Shown: positions 5,901 to 12,868, counted from the stretch's first letter. The stretch is 12,868 nt of DNA from an uncultured Parabacteroides sp. (GCA_900552465.1 URZO01000112.1:1-12868), one strand, 5' to 3'. Program-made: numbers and translations. The notes: generated from the letters alone by a model not told the origin.

Positions 5901-8818
5901 AATTTATTTTCTTCCAGTATTTTTTTGGTCTCATCACTGATTGTCACATTTATAGGAACCTGTTGCCCGAGACAAAACTGTTCCGGCGAACTGTTCGCAT
6001 CTCCATAAATAATCTTTATATCCGGTTCACGTACCTCAAAATTGCCTATGATTTTGCAATCTCCACCCAATTCATAGGCATTTGCGATATCATCCTTTGT
6101 AGCTTTTAAAGTGAACGGACATCCGTTATCATTCACCTTATAAGCCATTACCGCAATATAATATTCCTCGCCGGCTACCATATAATGCAATTCATTCTCT
6201 TCATCCCCTATCTGCGGGGTATTGTAGACAGGAAGAATATTCGAGCAGAAAATGATTTTACCATCCTTAATCGTAACGTCCTCCTGTCCATTTTCTTTCG
6301 TTAAGAAAGAGCCAAAGAAACATTCGCCTCCCGGCCTATGTTCTTCTCCTTGATGATGCTGATAAACGCCATTACCATGTATTACCGCTTGGGAAAATGC
6401 TAGGGCTGCATTCCCTTCATCTTTATTATAAACCTTATCATATACTTTCTTATTTATAAAGCTGTAATATACAACAAGATCTTCTTCTTTCTCTCCTCCT
6501 GATATTCTGTTGTTCAGTTTCTCCTTATCTATTTCTATATCTATATCAATCTGTCCGCCGCAAGGTGCATTTTCCTGCTTCGCATCAACACCCAAATCGT
6601 CGATATAGACACAAATATCATCCAGGTAAAAGTCGGCACCATTCGTACTGGCTCCGTTGTTTTCTATTTGCACGAGATAACTCTCATAATTCTCATCAGA
6701 TGTATTTGTAAAAGAGGTGTAGAGTTGGAACCATTCGTTTTTTTCTTTTTTTTCCGTTAATCCATTATAATCCGACCGTCGAATCTGTCCGGAAGCATAA
6801 CGATGGAGATAGGTTTCCGTCCCGTCCGCCTTCACCCCTTTGAAAGAGAAGGTTACACCGGCATCGTGTACTCCTGGCTTCCACGCACCGCTTTTCATCC
6901 AAGCCGTGATATACAAGCGCGTATTCTTACATAATTCCCTCCTAAGCGGTAGCTTGGCTACCACACCGGGTTGGTCGGAGGCATCAACATAGAGGTGGTA
7001 GTTTTTTTTATCATTGGAGAGTCCATCCGTCCACGTAGTTGCATTGTCACCACTAAGATATCTGTCTATAATCGCATATTGTCCCCATTGGGGGATATTC
7101 CCAAACATATTATCTCCATCTACAAAACCATACGTTGAATAATCCCAATTCATGGGATAAGGATAGTAATTTAAACCACCTTTATTATTCGGTGTCCCTT
7201 TATAATCCCAATTCAATCGGACATACGGCTCTCCATACGTCTTTTGCATATATTCGTCGGTACGGGTGTAGAGTTGGTCGAGTAATTGTTTCTTAGCATC
7301 ATCTTCTAATCCATTAAATAAAGTTTGAATTTCCGAACACTTATCTTCTATAGAAATCTCTTTTGCTCCAACCTTCTCCTCTTCTTCCTTCATATCCTTT
7401 ATTTGCTTGAGTGCCGTTTCCGTCAACCCTTGCGTGTTTTCATCAAATATAATGGTATATTGAGCGATATTATGTTCGGCTTCGTTGGTAACAGTTATAA
7501 CGGCCTGGGAGCCTTTCGGCACCCCTTTTTCCGGATAAATAAGGAAAATATTAGAACTTCTACCACCTAAGTGTATCGTTTGGCCACCTTCATCCTCTGT
7601 TTCTTTACCGTCCTTAACAACAGACCCTGTTCCATTATGAGGCAAGCGGAAATGTTTTTTTTTATTTCCCTTGTGTGCATATGCATAAGGTGAAATTTGA
7701 AGTCCATTAGGAGCTCCGTCCTCTAAAGTTACTATAAGATGCTTTCCTTTAATGTACCCACCTTGCTCATCCTTATCTAAGCAATAATTCTGAGCCTGCA
7801 TGGATAGTGATATATTATTGCGAGTATCGCAATTTCCACCACTTTCCTCTGTATCATTTTCAAGGTCTCCCAATTTCTTTGCCTGCTCCACCGTTGGGAA
7901 ATGGATGGTAAACTCTTTTAAATACCGTCCATCACTCGTTACCTCTTCTGCCATCTTTATCAAACCGTTGTCTGCAAAAACAGATTTCAAATAAAAGATA
8001 ACCCGTTGGGTAAGGGTCGGTTCAATAGCTATCTGGTCTCCTTCAGTAGTAGTAGACCCACTATCATCATATGCATCATTATACGGAGATATATTACAAG
8101 CTATAAGATCCCAATGTTTGGGTTCACTTCCTTTATATTTGTAAGTGGCTCGAGTTAATTGTTTATTAGAGAGGTCAACATTTTTATTAGTAAAAAAACT
8201 CACATATCCATTACGATATTGATAGGCTGTTACTTCGCTTTGGAAAGGTTTTTCTTTATAAAAAACAAAATCCACATCTTCAAAATCAGTTGAACCATTT
8301 TTATAATTATACCAACGCACATATTTACTCGTTGTTTTAGCCTGGTGGCCTGGATCCTGAGATAATATCATCGTCGGTAAATACAAATGAACCTCTTCGC
8401 CCGGATAAAAATAGATAGAATCGACATAGGTATGGGATACTTGGGAGATATTGTGAATACCGGTAGAACTCACAGGGTCAAAATAATATTGATCGTTATT
8501 GAAAGTATCTTCGTATTCCCCATCTGTCGGTCGCTTTTCATGCCATTTCGTTTTATATTCAGATGAGATGGCTTGAATGGATTCTATCTTTTTTTCTATA
8601 TCTTCAACATCTCTACCTAACAACTTTTCGATAGTATCTCTATCATTTTCTGGGTCGATCCCGTTCCTATGGCGGATAATTTTCAGTTTTGCATTATTAT
8701 CTTCTACTCTTGTAAATGTGACCGTTTCTTTTTCCTGCCCATACCCAACCGTACTTCCCCCGAGGAGAAAGGCGAGCAGGAGCAAGCTGTAATATGTTAT
8801 TTTATGGATTCGTTTCAT
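2999..8818 (-). CDS. Very large secreted protein with T9SS C-terminal sorting domain; putative fimbria-associated adhesin
   Basis: Seen: 1939 residues. A Sec signal peptide has a basic start (MKRIHK), a Leu-rich core, and likely cleavage after GYG (27/28); there is no lipobox. About 28-540 is unrecognised, with a Lys/Glu-rich helical patch near 470-520. About 550-745 looks like a jelly-roll or carbohydrate-binding-module-like domain, ending in GADFYLDDICVY (727-738). About 745-1285 is unrecognised. WIGTKTDNWNDDSKW (1289-1303) resembles the tryptophan motif WxGxxxxxWxxxxNW of Bacteroidota surface proteins. About 1730-1855 is the beta-rich segment (VYTVAGSQTASINV, NIPLGVF, GRYFLR) often found before sorting domains. 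The end, 1866-1939, is a type A-like T9SS domain (ITVYDLSGKLV, closing KVEVR). Family knowledge: T9SS removes this domain and attaches the cargo to the surface. It is last in the fimbrial operon, 18 bp after its neighbour. Function as adhesin is inference. The body is A+T-rich and Lys-rich; the last 250 codons are G+C-rich. Confidence 0.9.
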   Translation of the reverse strand: MKRIHKITYYSLLLLAFLLGGSTVGYGQEKETVTFTRVEDNNAKLKIIRHRNGIDPENDRDTIEKLLGRDVEDIEKKIESIQAISSEYKTKWHEKRPTDGEYEDTFNNDQYYFDPVSSTGIHNISQVSHTYVDSIYFYPGEEVHLYLPTMILSQDPGHQAKTTSKYVRWYNYKNGSTDFEDVDFVFYKEKPFQSEVTAYQYRNGYVSFFTNKNVDLSNKQLTRATYKYKGSEPKHWDLIACNISPYNDAYDDSGSTTTEGDQIAIEPTLTQRVIFYLKSVFADNGLIKMAEEVTSDGRYLKEFTIHFPTVEQAKKLGDLENDTEESGGNCDTRNNISLSMQAQNYCLDKDEQGGYIKGKHLIVTLEDGAPNGLQISPYAYAHKGNKKKHFRLPHNGTGSVVKDGKETEDEGGQTIHLGGRSSNIFLIYPEKGVPKGSQAVITVTNEAEHNIAQYTIIFDENTQGLTETALKQIKDMKEEEEKVGAKEISIEDKCSEIQTLFNGLEDDAKKQLLDQLYTRTDEYMQKTYGEPYVRLNWDYKGTPNNKGGLNYYPYPMNWDYSTYGFVDGDNMFGNIPQWGQYAIIDRYLSGDNATTWTDGLSNDKKNYHLYVDASDQPGVVAKLPLRRELCKNTRLYITAWMKSGAWKPGVHDAGVTFSFKGVKADGTETYLHRYASGQIRRSDYNGLTEKKEKNEWFQLYTSFTNTSDENYESYLVQIENNGASTNGADFYLDDICVYIDDLGVDAKQENAPCGGQIDIDIEIDKEKLNNRISGGEKEEDLVVYYSFINKKVYDKVYNKDEGNAALAFSQAVIHGNGVYQHHQGEEHRPGGECFFGSFLTKENGQEDVTIKDGKIIFCSNILPVYNTPQIGDEENELHYMVAGEEYYIAVMAYKVNDNGCPFTLKATKDDIANAYELGGDCKIIGNFEVREPDIKIIYGDANSSPEQFCLGQQVPINVTISDETKKILEENKLTVDELAVDYFWSANKDDYDIMCYDETWRVIAKLREDGNREEYLAGKIEGALEKLSLDEITTDVNLLEKIKETIIRCVKNNTLYLTATSSGKEEMGISLKDLILVSNPMYYVVFPIEQSDITSSHEDETEASGYRICWKSIPGVVNATASPKLNTGFQQVDYPKWNYNNPAVRIGLDELEKVRVEDTDVTKDITTNNTLRIPLRNPRDSEGEPAGLRLLDNDSKIYLVGTDDPEQKLNQAVGEIKTLVAKKDYIDNSNYMDIVFYKTFEPCEGYTYHLNFQFQLEKEVATKDVSKASTCTIGSLTFPMHIVPKYQKWIGTKTDNWNDDSKWIRSTSDELKKNDYTKYEAPYAYRGFVPMAFTYVTIPTETPQIELYAPVKRMSAGNDNLAILDLTKAGLGLPTHHIEYDLMADATQSVSGNQAENTGNVAYYCRPYYTNTVKEIHFEPNTEMLHTELLTYEKAWVDYDLAPNRWYTLASPLKAVVAGDWYVPSDGYQQNTEYFKPITFKREGEGTNNRFDPAVYQCSWDKGEVTRVELESSSIANKNYSIKGNWSIVYNDVEAPYDPGQGFSIKTVAATTTNNNGNVLFRLPKDDPSYNYYDDKGQEQGNATVRDVSCQTGQFHHSNEGSKEKYIVTIENKETDNNYFLVGNPFMAHLNMTNFFKANENQGLDNTFWIVEDGNQKVSVKDGNAQWLSTLGDKVSKVAPLQSFFVKKAETKGTGSNELSLTFTNDMQVLGEENSNNPLRSASSAPQLLLTASKGGKQSRALIVCKASADDAFRNNEDAELFLDSNLGDVPMVYTVAGSQTASINVRKNLTNIPLGVFAPDNGEVEVTISGQESFGNFELYDAENNHSQLIGNGEVSVMLKGNTHGRYFLRSDYVPTANEKVTAQKQIIIYSASNGQIVVSSVDPLTRITVYDLSGKLVTGLTHLHTPTAYVQGLTPGQLYIVRAETANQVQTEKVEVR
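7655..7663 (-). repeat. A9 homopolymer inside the large secreted protein gene
   Basis: Nine consecutive T on the plus strand (A9 in the coding sense) encode exactly three Lys codons, residues 386-388 (NKKKHF). Runs of eight occur at 7002-7009 and 6746-6753, with a run of seven at 6738-6744. Slippage by one base at 7655-7663 would end translation soon after residue 388 and remove the sorting domain. Such tracts in surface-protein genes sometimes act as phase-variation switches; here this is only a possibility, because the region is generally A+T-rich. Confidence 0.5.
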
Positions 8819-8836
8819 ATACTCTGCGTTTTTAGA

Positions 8837-10147
8837 TTAATACATACCGACTACTTGTGGCAAAGCCATTAGCGAAAAGCCGTCTTCGATTGATATATTT
8901 TTTTTCGTTATAGTTTCTAATCCGACAGTCTTTATGGTTATATTAAATGTCTCTGTGCCGTTGTCAGCAACAGTAGCATTCAATGTTAAGTTTAGATTCT
9001 GCCCCGGATAAGCAGAAAGAGAACCGGATAAGATGCAGCTATTCTCACCGTTAGGCGCTCCACTTTTCAAAGAAATAGCCTCCTCTTCCGTGACAAGATC
9101 CCAACTTGATACAGAAACTCCAGAGCCACTCGTACTTTTCATCGAAACTGTCAAGTTGAAAGTACAACCTTCCGGCAACTTGATCTCATAATTTCCTGCC
9201 AAGTCAATCTGTCCTTCAATCGGCAGGGTTCCGATAGCGACCACCTGATACGTACCTTTAATCACCAACTGGTAATTTTTCAGACAAATATAGATCGGTA
9301 CGATTTGATTACGATCAAATGTCATAGTAGTATTTGCCTTACGTAGACTGCTGCTACTGCCGCCATTTAAGATTAGTTCAAAAGAGCAATTGCGATTTTT
9401 TAATTCCGGCAGATAGAATTCGGAAAGAAAATGCTTCTCCTCACTACTACCACCGTCCATTTCATTGAAAGAAGAAACCGTAATTGTTTGCGGCTCCCCG
9501 CTATCGGATACATCTCCACCCTTAAACAGAGAAACCTTTGTTACAACATTTCCTATCTTCAGTTGACTGACAGAAGATTCCCCAGACGTACTCGGAAAGA
9601 CTCTTACCTTTGCCCGGCTTACCATACGGACGACTTCAACCGACAATGTTTTTGTGGATGGAGTCACCTGCAAATCTCCGGAACAACCGGTCATGGGTAT
9701 TATCTTCGAGTCATTGATTCCTTGCAATATATCCCCGTTTATTTCTACAGATAGCTGATTAGAACTGATATCTACCGGCATTTGACCGGAAAGTTCAGAT
9801 ATAACACTTTCCAGTTCGGTTATTTTTTCGCAGTTGGCAAAGGCATACAACCGATAAGTACCTGCATCCAGGGTAAACGGGTCGGACTGCCAATTAGTAG
9901 CATCCCCTAACCCATTGGCATGAAACTCTTTGACAATTTCCTCTGTTGTAGTGCAAAGGAAAACATCTAGCGTGTGCATCCGTTCGCCCTCCAACGTAAG
10001 TCCGTCATCATTACTTCCCGTCCCGATGGAAAGTGTGACGGTAGCAGTTGTCCTATCAGTTGCTCTACCGATCTCCTCCTCATTCGAGCAGGCGGTCGGT
10101 AGTAAAAGAGCGACAGAGAATAAATAAAGGTATATTATATATTTCAT
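8837..10147 (-). CDS. Fimbrillin-like accessory lipoprotein (FimA/Mfa superfamily)
   Basis: 436 residues. The chosen ATG (10145-10147) has a strong GGAGGAG Shine-Dalgarno sequence 9-11 bases upstream and gives a compact lipoprotein signal: MKYIIYLYLFSVALLLPTAC with acceptor Cys20, then SNEEE. A longer start at 10177 would bury the signal. The N-terminal half has the FimA-type layout: a first strand TATVTLSIG, then TLDVFLCT, AGTYRLYAFAN (the usual 'PGxYxLyAxAN' strand), IPMTG, and LSVEVVRMVSRAKVRV near 167-182. The C-terminal half is Ser/Gly/Thr-rich and beta-predicted. Arg28 and Arg32 precede the first strand; in Porphyromonas fimbrillins an Arg-specific protease cuts at that place so that strand exchange can begin (family knowledge, not shown here). 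It starts 1 bp after the Mfa2-like gene, so translation is probably coupled. Its position suggests an accessory or tip subunit such as FimC/D or Mfa3/4; which one cannot be told. Confidence 0.8.
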   Translation of the reverse strand: MKYIIYLYLFSVALLLPTACSNEEEIGRATDRTTATVTLSIGTGSNDDGLTLEGERMHTLDVFLCTTTEEIVKEFHANGLGDATNWQSDPFTLDAGTYRLYAFANCEKITELESVISELSGQMPVDISSNQLSVEINGDILQGINDSKIIPMTGCSGDLQVTPSTKTLSVEVVRMVSRAKVRVFPSTSGESSVSQLKIGNVVTKVSLFKGGDVSDSGEPQTITVSSFNEMDGGSSEEKHFLSEFYLPELKNRNCSFELILNGGSSSSLRKANTTMTFDRNQIVPIYICLKNYQLVIKGTYQVVAIGTLPIEGQIDLAGNYEIKLPEGCTFNLTVSMKSTSGSGVSVSSWDLVTEEEAISLKSGAPNGENSCILSGSLSAYPGQNLNLTLNATVADNGTETFNITIKTVGLETITKKNISIEDGFSLMALPQVVGMY

Positions 10148-10148
10148 C

Positions 10149-11147
10149 TTACAGTTCTCCTCCCAAATCGGTATCATCCAAACGTATTACCCAATCATTG
10201 ACAATCACTTCGAGGCAATGTGCCTTGCCGCCGGTGAGGTCCATATAAATCAAAATGACGTATTCGTCTTGGCGGTCGAGGTATTCCTGTGCCGAGAGCT
10301 TGTGTGATTCCATCTGCGTCAGACAGAGGAAATCGGTCAGGTCGACATCGAAAAACGATGTTTCTTCCTTACTATAACGTAGTTTCAGGTGTCCTTTAGT
10401 GCCGTTTATCAGACGCAGGGTGTTCAGTTCGGCGCATACGGCAGGGTAGCTTGTCGTTCCGTCGGCAGATGCGACCTCTTTCACGCCCTGGTAGTAGGGC
10501 TGCCAGGTGAAGCGTGTATCGGCAATCGGTTGGTTGTCATGCGAGAGGTCGCTGTTGGTGGTCGTTACCAAAACAGAGAAGTCGGAGGCTTCGAGAGCCG
10601 TTCCGCTATGGGTGTCTATCAGTACGAAGCGCAGTTTGTTGGTGTTCTTCACCAGCGGGAAGCGGGTATGCGTTTCGCCGCCTTCGGGTATCTCGAGTGT
10701 CATTTCTCCCTGGAACAGCCCCAGTAGTTCGCGGCCGACGGTCTGCCGTTCGTGCTTGACGGCTACGCGGAAGTCTTTCAGCAGCGAACCTTTTTCCGGC
10801 TTCGTCCAGTCGTAGTCGGTTTCGTTCAGTCCCGCCCAGGCGAGCAAACGATACGTGCCGGGTTCCAGGTCGAGCTGTATACGGTTGGTTTTCAACTCTT
10901 CGCCTTCGATGGTGCGGGCAGAGAGAAAGGTGCCGGCTTCGTCGTATACATAAAGTTGCACCTTCTTCGCTGTTGCCTGGCATTCCATTTCATGGGCGAA
11001 AGCGTCGGCGAATTTCATATTGTGTTCATATACGAAACTAAGCGTATGTTTACAGGCGGGCAGGTCGTCGTGGATATAATCGCACGAAGCAGTGCCCAGC
11101 AGCAGTAAAAGGAAGAGGCAGAGGCCTCGGTATAGTGTCGTGTTCAT
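10149..11147 (-). CDS. FimB/Mfa2-family fimbrial anchor lipoprotein
   Basis: In Porphyromonas, FimB and Mfa2 cap the cell-proximal end of the fimbria, limit its length and hold it to the outer membrane. Seen: 332 residues, close to the family's usual 300-330. The lipoprotein signal ends LLLLLGTASC with acceptor Cys22. Immediately after it comes the family hallmark CDYIHDDLPAC, then LSFVYEHNMKFADAF. The first domain has KKVQLYVYDEAGTFL and the LEPGTYRLLAWAGL strand (Trp104). The last residues, EVIVNDWVIRLDD with Trp319, are the typical closing strand of the family. The gene begins 26 bp after the major fimbrillin and is followed after 1 bp by the accessory lipoprotein. The pairing of shaft gene then anchor gene matches fimA-fimB and mfa1-mfa2. 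No Shine-Dalgarno is visible, as is usual in the phylum. Confidence 0.93.
   Translation of the reverse strand: MNTTLYRGLCLFLLLLLGTASCDYIHDDLPACKHTLSFVYEHNMKFADAFAHEMECQATAKKVQLYVYDEAGTFLSARTIEGEELKTNRIQLDLEPGTYRLLAWAGLNETDYDWTKPEKGSLLKDFRVAVKHERQTVGRELLGLFQGEMTLEIPEGGETHTRFPLVKNTNKLRFVLIDTHSGTALEASDFSVLVTTTNSDLSHDNQPIADTRFTWQPYYQGVKEVASADGTTSYPAVCAELNTLRLINGTKGHLKLRYSKEETSFFDVDLTDFLCLTQMESHKLSAQEYLDRQDEYVILIYMDLTGGKAHCLEVIVNDWVIRLDDTDLGGEL
10155..10163 (-). promoter_or_regulatory. Ribosome binding site that fixes the start of the accessory fimbrillin
   Basis: Read on the minus strand, GGAGGAGAA lies just upstream of the ATG at 10147, inside the last codons of the Mfa2-like gene (encoding GGE before Leu-stop). 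Clear Shine-Dalgarno sequences are uncommon in Bacteroidota, and the other genes of this operon have none, so this one stands out. With the 1-bp intergenic spacing it supports translational coupling and the shorter start. Confidence 0.7.
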
Positions 11148-11173
11148 ATTGCTAAGAATTTGTTTAGTTGATT

Positions 11174-12868
11174 TTACATCTCAATTTCTATTTTATCAGC
11201 TATACTCCATACCTGAACGGTTACCTGGATTTGAATCCCGTTCTCTGGCGGATTGATCGGCGGATACACCGGGTCAACCGGTCTATTCGGATCATCAGGA
11301 CCATCGGGACCATCCGGATCATCCGGATTCTCTCCCGGCCCAAATGGGGGGTCGTATGGAATATCCGATCCTAATCCATAAATATCGCTGATACGCAACT
11401 TATAAATATTGTTGCGCACAATCGCATACTCCATAATACCTTTCTCCCAGGCCTTGTTGTTGGAGTGACGAATCCAGTACGGGTAGTAGCAAATACCCTC
11501 CACGTAGGTATGCAAGTAGTAACGCGCCAGCAGGCGACGGGTATCTTTGCCATTCTGGTTGAGGATAATCTGACCGTTTGCATTCGTATAGCCGAACGTC
11601 GATTTCATATAGGCCGACCAGCCGAGGGATGCAGCTTCGGATGCCGTCAGTGTGGCAAACAAGTTTTTATTCTCCGACTGAGTCCGTAAAAAAGACTTGT
11701 AGTCCGCCGGATCGTTGTCTTTGATCCGTTCAGCCAGCGTCTGCACATCCGCCCAGGTCTTGCCCGTGAAGGAATAGCCGAACAGGTCGATGCCGTCCGG
11801 CACATAGTCGAACATGACGGCTTCCACCGACCCGTAGAGTTTTCCGCCCAACAGGAAGAACGTGAACGGTTTCCCGGCAGCCTGCTTCATCTCGATGGTC
11901 TTTCCCGAATCAAAATCGTAAGCATACCACTTTTCCGGTACATACCGGGCCTTAAAAATGACTCCCGTATTCAGATATTTGCTTTGATTTACCTTCGACA
12001 CGGTGTTCTCCAACGTGTAGCCCACCCTGTACCAGTCGCCGATGCGTTCGCCCATACCGGCTGGAAATGTCCATCCGGCAGTCGACGTGCCGTAAGCGGT
12101 CAGGTAGTTTTCGTAGAGGTCACGGAGCGGACGGCTGCCTGTGCCCGGGGCATCTGGGTTGAAGACCTTTTTGTTGATGTTGGCGGTCGTCTTAAGGTAG
12201 CTCCAGGGGTCAATCACGTAGTTGGTCTGGTGGTCACCGAACTCGGGCAATTCCAGACCGAGGTATTCGGTGGTCGAAGCATTGCCGTACTCACCCGTCG
12301 ACGGGTCGGCCGCCAGCACCCGTTTCAGCATATAAGAACCGGCGTTGAGGTTGTTGATCAACATGGTACCGGTGATTTCCACACGTGCCTTGCCGAAGGT
12401 TCTGTCCGTCACATCGTAATAATCGCCGACAGTCTGATAGTCGATACGCGCCGCATGGCGTTCCACCTCGACGGTGGCGGAAGCGGGGTTGTCGATCGTA
12501 TTTTCGCCACAGAGATAAACCTGCTCGTCTTCGTGTCCGTTGGACGACATGACGAAGCGGGAGTATTTGCCATCCTTCTCCGTCCATGCCTGCCGTTGCA
12601 GATAGTCGCGCACGCCGCCAAGCGTTTTGCCCTGAAGCTGCGGGCGGATATTGCCGGTGTTGGTGATGACCAGCAGGTCGTACCAACCGCCGGGAAGTCC
12701 GACTTTCACCGGCCCGGTACTGTTGTCGCCATTCATCGCATCGCGGTCCAGATATATAATCTTATCGATCGGGGTCGAAGCGGGTGAGTTCACGCCCTTC
12801 TCCCCTTGGAAAAAGAGGAGCATCAAGTCGTCGATGCGCGTCTCGTAGTCCTGTCCCGGCTCGTGCCC
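11174..12868 (-). CDS. Mfa1-type major fimbrial subunit, 5' partial
   Basis: 564 codons are present and the frame is open through the right edge, reading GHEPGQDYETRIDDLMMLLFF before the first in-frame start-like codon (a TTG at 12826). The N-terminus, including the lipoprotein signal, therefore lies outside. Seen: the first-domain pattern (ETRIDDLMMLLF, LPGGWYDLLVITN, TVEVERHAARIDYQT) and a long second domain ending in the fimbrillin C-terminal signature: RRLLARYYLHTYVEGICYYPYWIRHS, then MEYAIVRNNIYKLRISDIYGLG, a Pro/Asp/Gly linker (about 33 residues) and a last strand IQIQVTVQVWSIADKIEIEM. Family knowledge: Mfa1/FimA subunits are exported as lipoproteins, clipped after an Arg and polymerised into the shaft by donor-strand exchange. 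It is first of the four genes seen here and may be first in the operon. The G+C content is high (38 of 60 bases at 12661-12720). Confidence 0.93.
   Translation of the reverse strand, partial: GHEPGQDYETRIDDLMLLFFQGEKGVNSPASTPIDKIIYLDRDAMNGDNSTGPVKVGLPGGWYDLLVITNTGNIRPQLQGKTLGGVRDYLQRQAWTEKDGKYSRFVMSSNGHEDEQVYLCGENTIDNPASATVEVERHAARIDYQTVGDYYDVTDRTFGKARVEITGTMLINNLNAGSYMLKRVLAADPSTGEYGNASTTEYLGLELPEFGDHQTNYVIDPWSYLKTTANINKKVFNPDAPGTGSRPLRDLYENYLTAYGTSTAGWTFPAGMGERIGDWYRVGYTLENTVSKVNQSKYLNTGVIFKARYVPEKWYAYDFDSGKTIEMKQAAGKPFTFFLLGGKLYGSVEAVMFDYVPDGIDLFGYSFTGKTWADVQTLAERIKDNDPADYKSFLRTQSENKNLFATLTASEAASLGWSAYMKSTFGYTNANGQIILNQNGKDTRRLLARYYLHTYVEGICYYPYWIRHSNNKAWEKGIMEYAIVRNNIYKLRISDIYGLGSDIPYDPPFGPGENPDDPDGPDGPDDPNRPVDPVYPPINPPENGIQIQVTVQVWSIADKIEIEM
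11291..11326 (-). repeat. Four imperfect 9-bp tandem units in the fimbrillin linker
   Basis: On the plus strand the units are ATCATCAGG, ACCATCGGG, ACCATCCGG and ATCATCCGG. In the coding sense they give alternating PDD/PDG triplets in a Pro/Asp/Gly linker just before the final beta-strand of the major fimbrillin. Adjacent codons (PNR, PVD, PVY, PPI) look like diverged continuations. Because the unit is a multiple of three, gain or loss of copies would change linker length without a frameshift. Confidence 0.6.

Noticed and set aside
10148..10177. Upstream start (10177) for the accessory fimbrillin
   Set aside because: It would add MIPIWEENCK before the lipoprotein signal and overlap the Mfa2-like gene; the ATG at 10147 has a strong Shine-Dalgarno and a normal signal length.
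11984..12787. 267-codon open frame on the plus strand opposite the major fimbrillin
   Set aside because: It lies fully antisense to a clear fimbrillin gene in G+C-rich DNA. The translation has no recognisable motif or signal and is explained by codon bias of the real gene.
12824..12826. TTG at 12826 as the real start of the major fimbrillin
   Set aside because: The frame stays open to the right edge with fimbrillin-like residues (YETRIDDL), and a fimbrillin needs a lipoprotein signal that is not present after 12826.

Overview
The window looks like a chromosomal segment of a Bacteroidales bacterium, most likely Parabacteroides or a relative in Tannerellaceae or Porphyromonadaceae. The evidence is a RicT/PSP1 gene followed directly by gldH, FimA/Mfa-type fimbrillins with Bacteroidota lipoprotein signals, and a very large secreted protein with a type IX secretion (T9SS) C-terminal sorting domain. 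The genus is an inference; the phylum and order are well supported by family content.

Left part, plus strand (1-2891). A RicT/PSP1-domain protein with an unusual 148-residue Asn/Arg/Gly-rich tail runs in from the left edge. gldH follows and overlaps it by 86 bp in another frame. A urea transporter gene comes next after a 103-bp gap. It is broken by a one-base frameshift at about 2666, which leaves an N-terminal piece and a C-terminal piece; removing one G restores a continuous 273-residue transporter. A long near-perfect inverted repeat (2911-2966) lies between the convergent transcription units.

Right part, minus strand (12868-2999). Four genes lie head to tail with gaps of 26, 1 and 18 bp, which indicates one operon transcribed from right to left and beginning beyond the window. 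In transcription order they are: a Mfa1-type major fimbrillin (5' end outside the window), a FimB/Mfa2-family anchor lipoprotein, a fimbrillin-like accessory lipoprotein, and a 1939-residue secreted protein with a T9SS type A-like sorting domain. The layout matches the logic of the Porphyromonas fim and mfa clusters: shaft subunit, anchor, accessory or tip lipoprotein, then a large T9SS-exported ancillary protein (compare Mfa5). The large protein is not recognisably Mfa5: I see no von Willebrand A motif, and most of its first 1280 residues match no family I recognise.

How the genes may work together (inference): the fimbrillin lipoproteins would cross the outer membrane as lipoproteins and polymerise by strand exchange, with the Mfa2-like protein anchoring the shaft. 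The large protein would leave by T9SS and attach to the fimbria or the surface as an adhesin. Base composition changes sharply inside this operon. Hand-counted 60-base samples give 63% G+C at 12661-12720, 35% at 8101-8160 and 53% at 3001-3060, so the middle of the operon appears to have a different history from its ends. No tRNA, rRNA, CRISPR array, transposase or integrase is visible.
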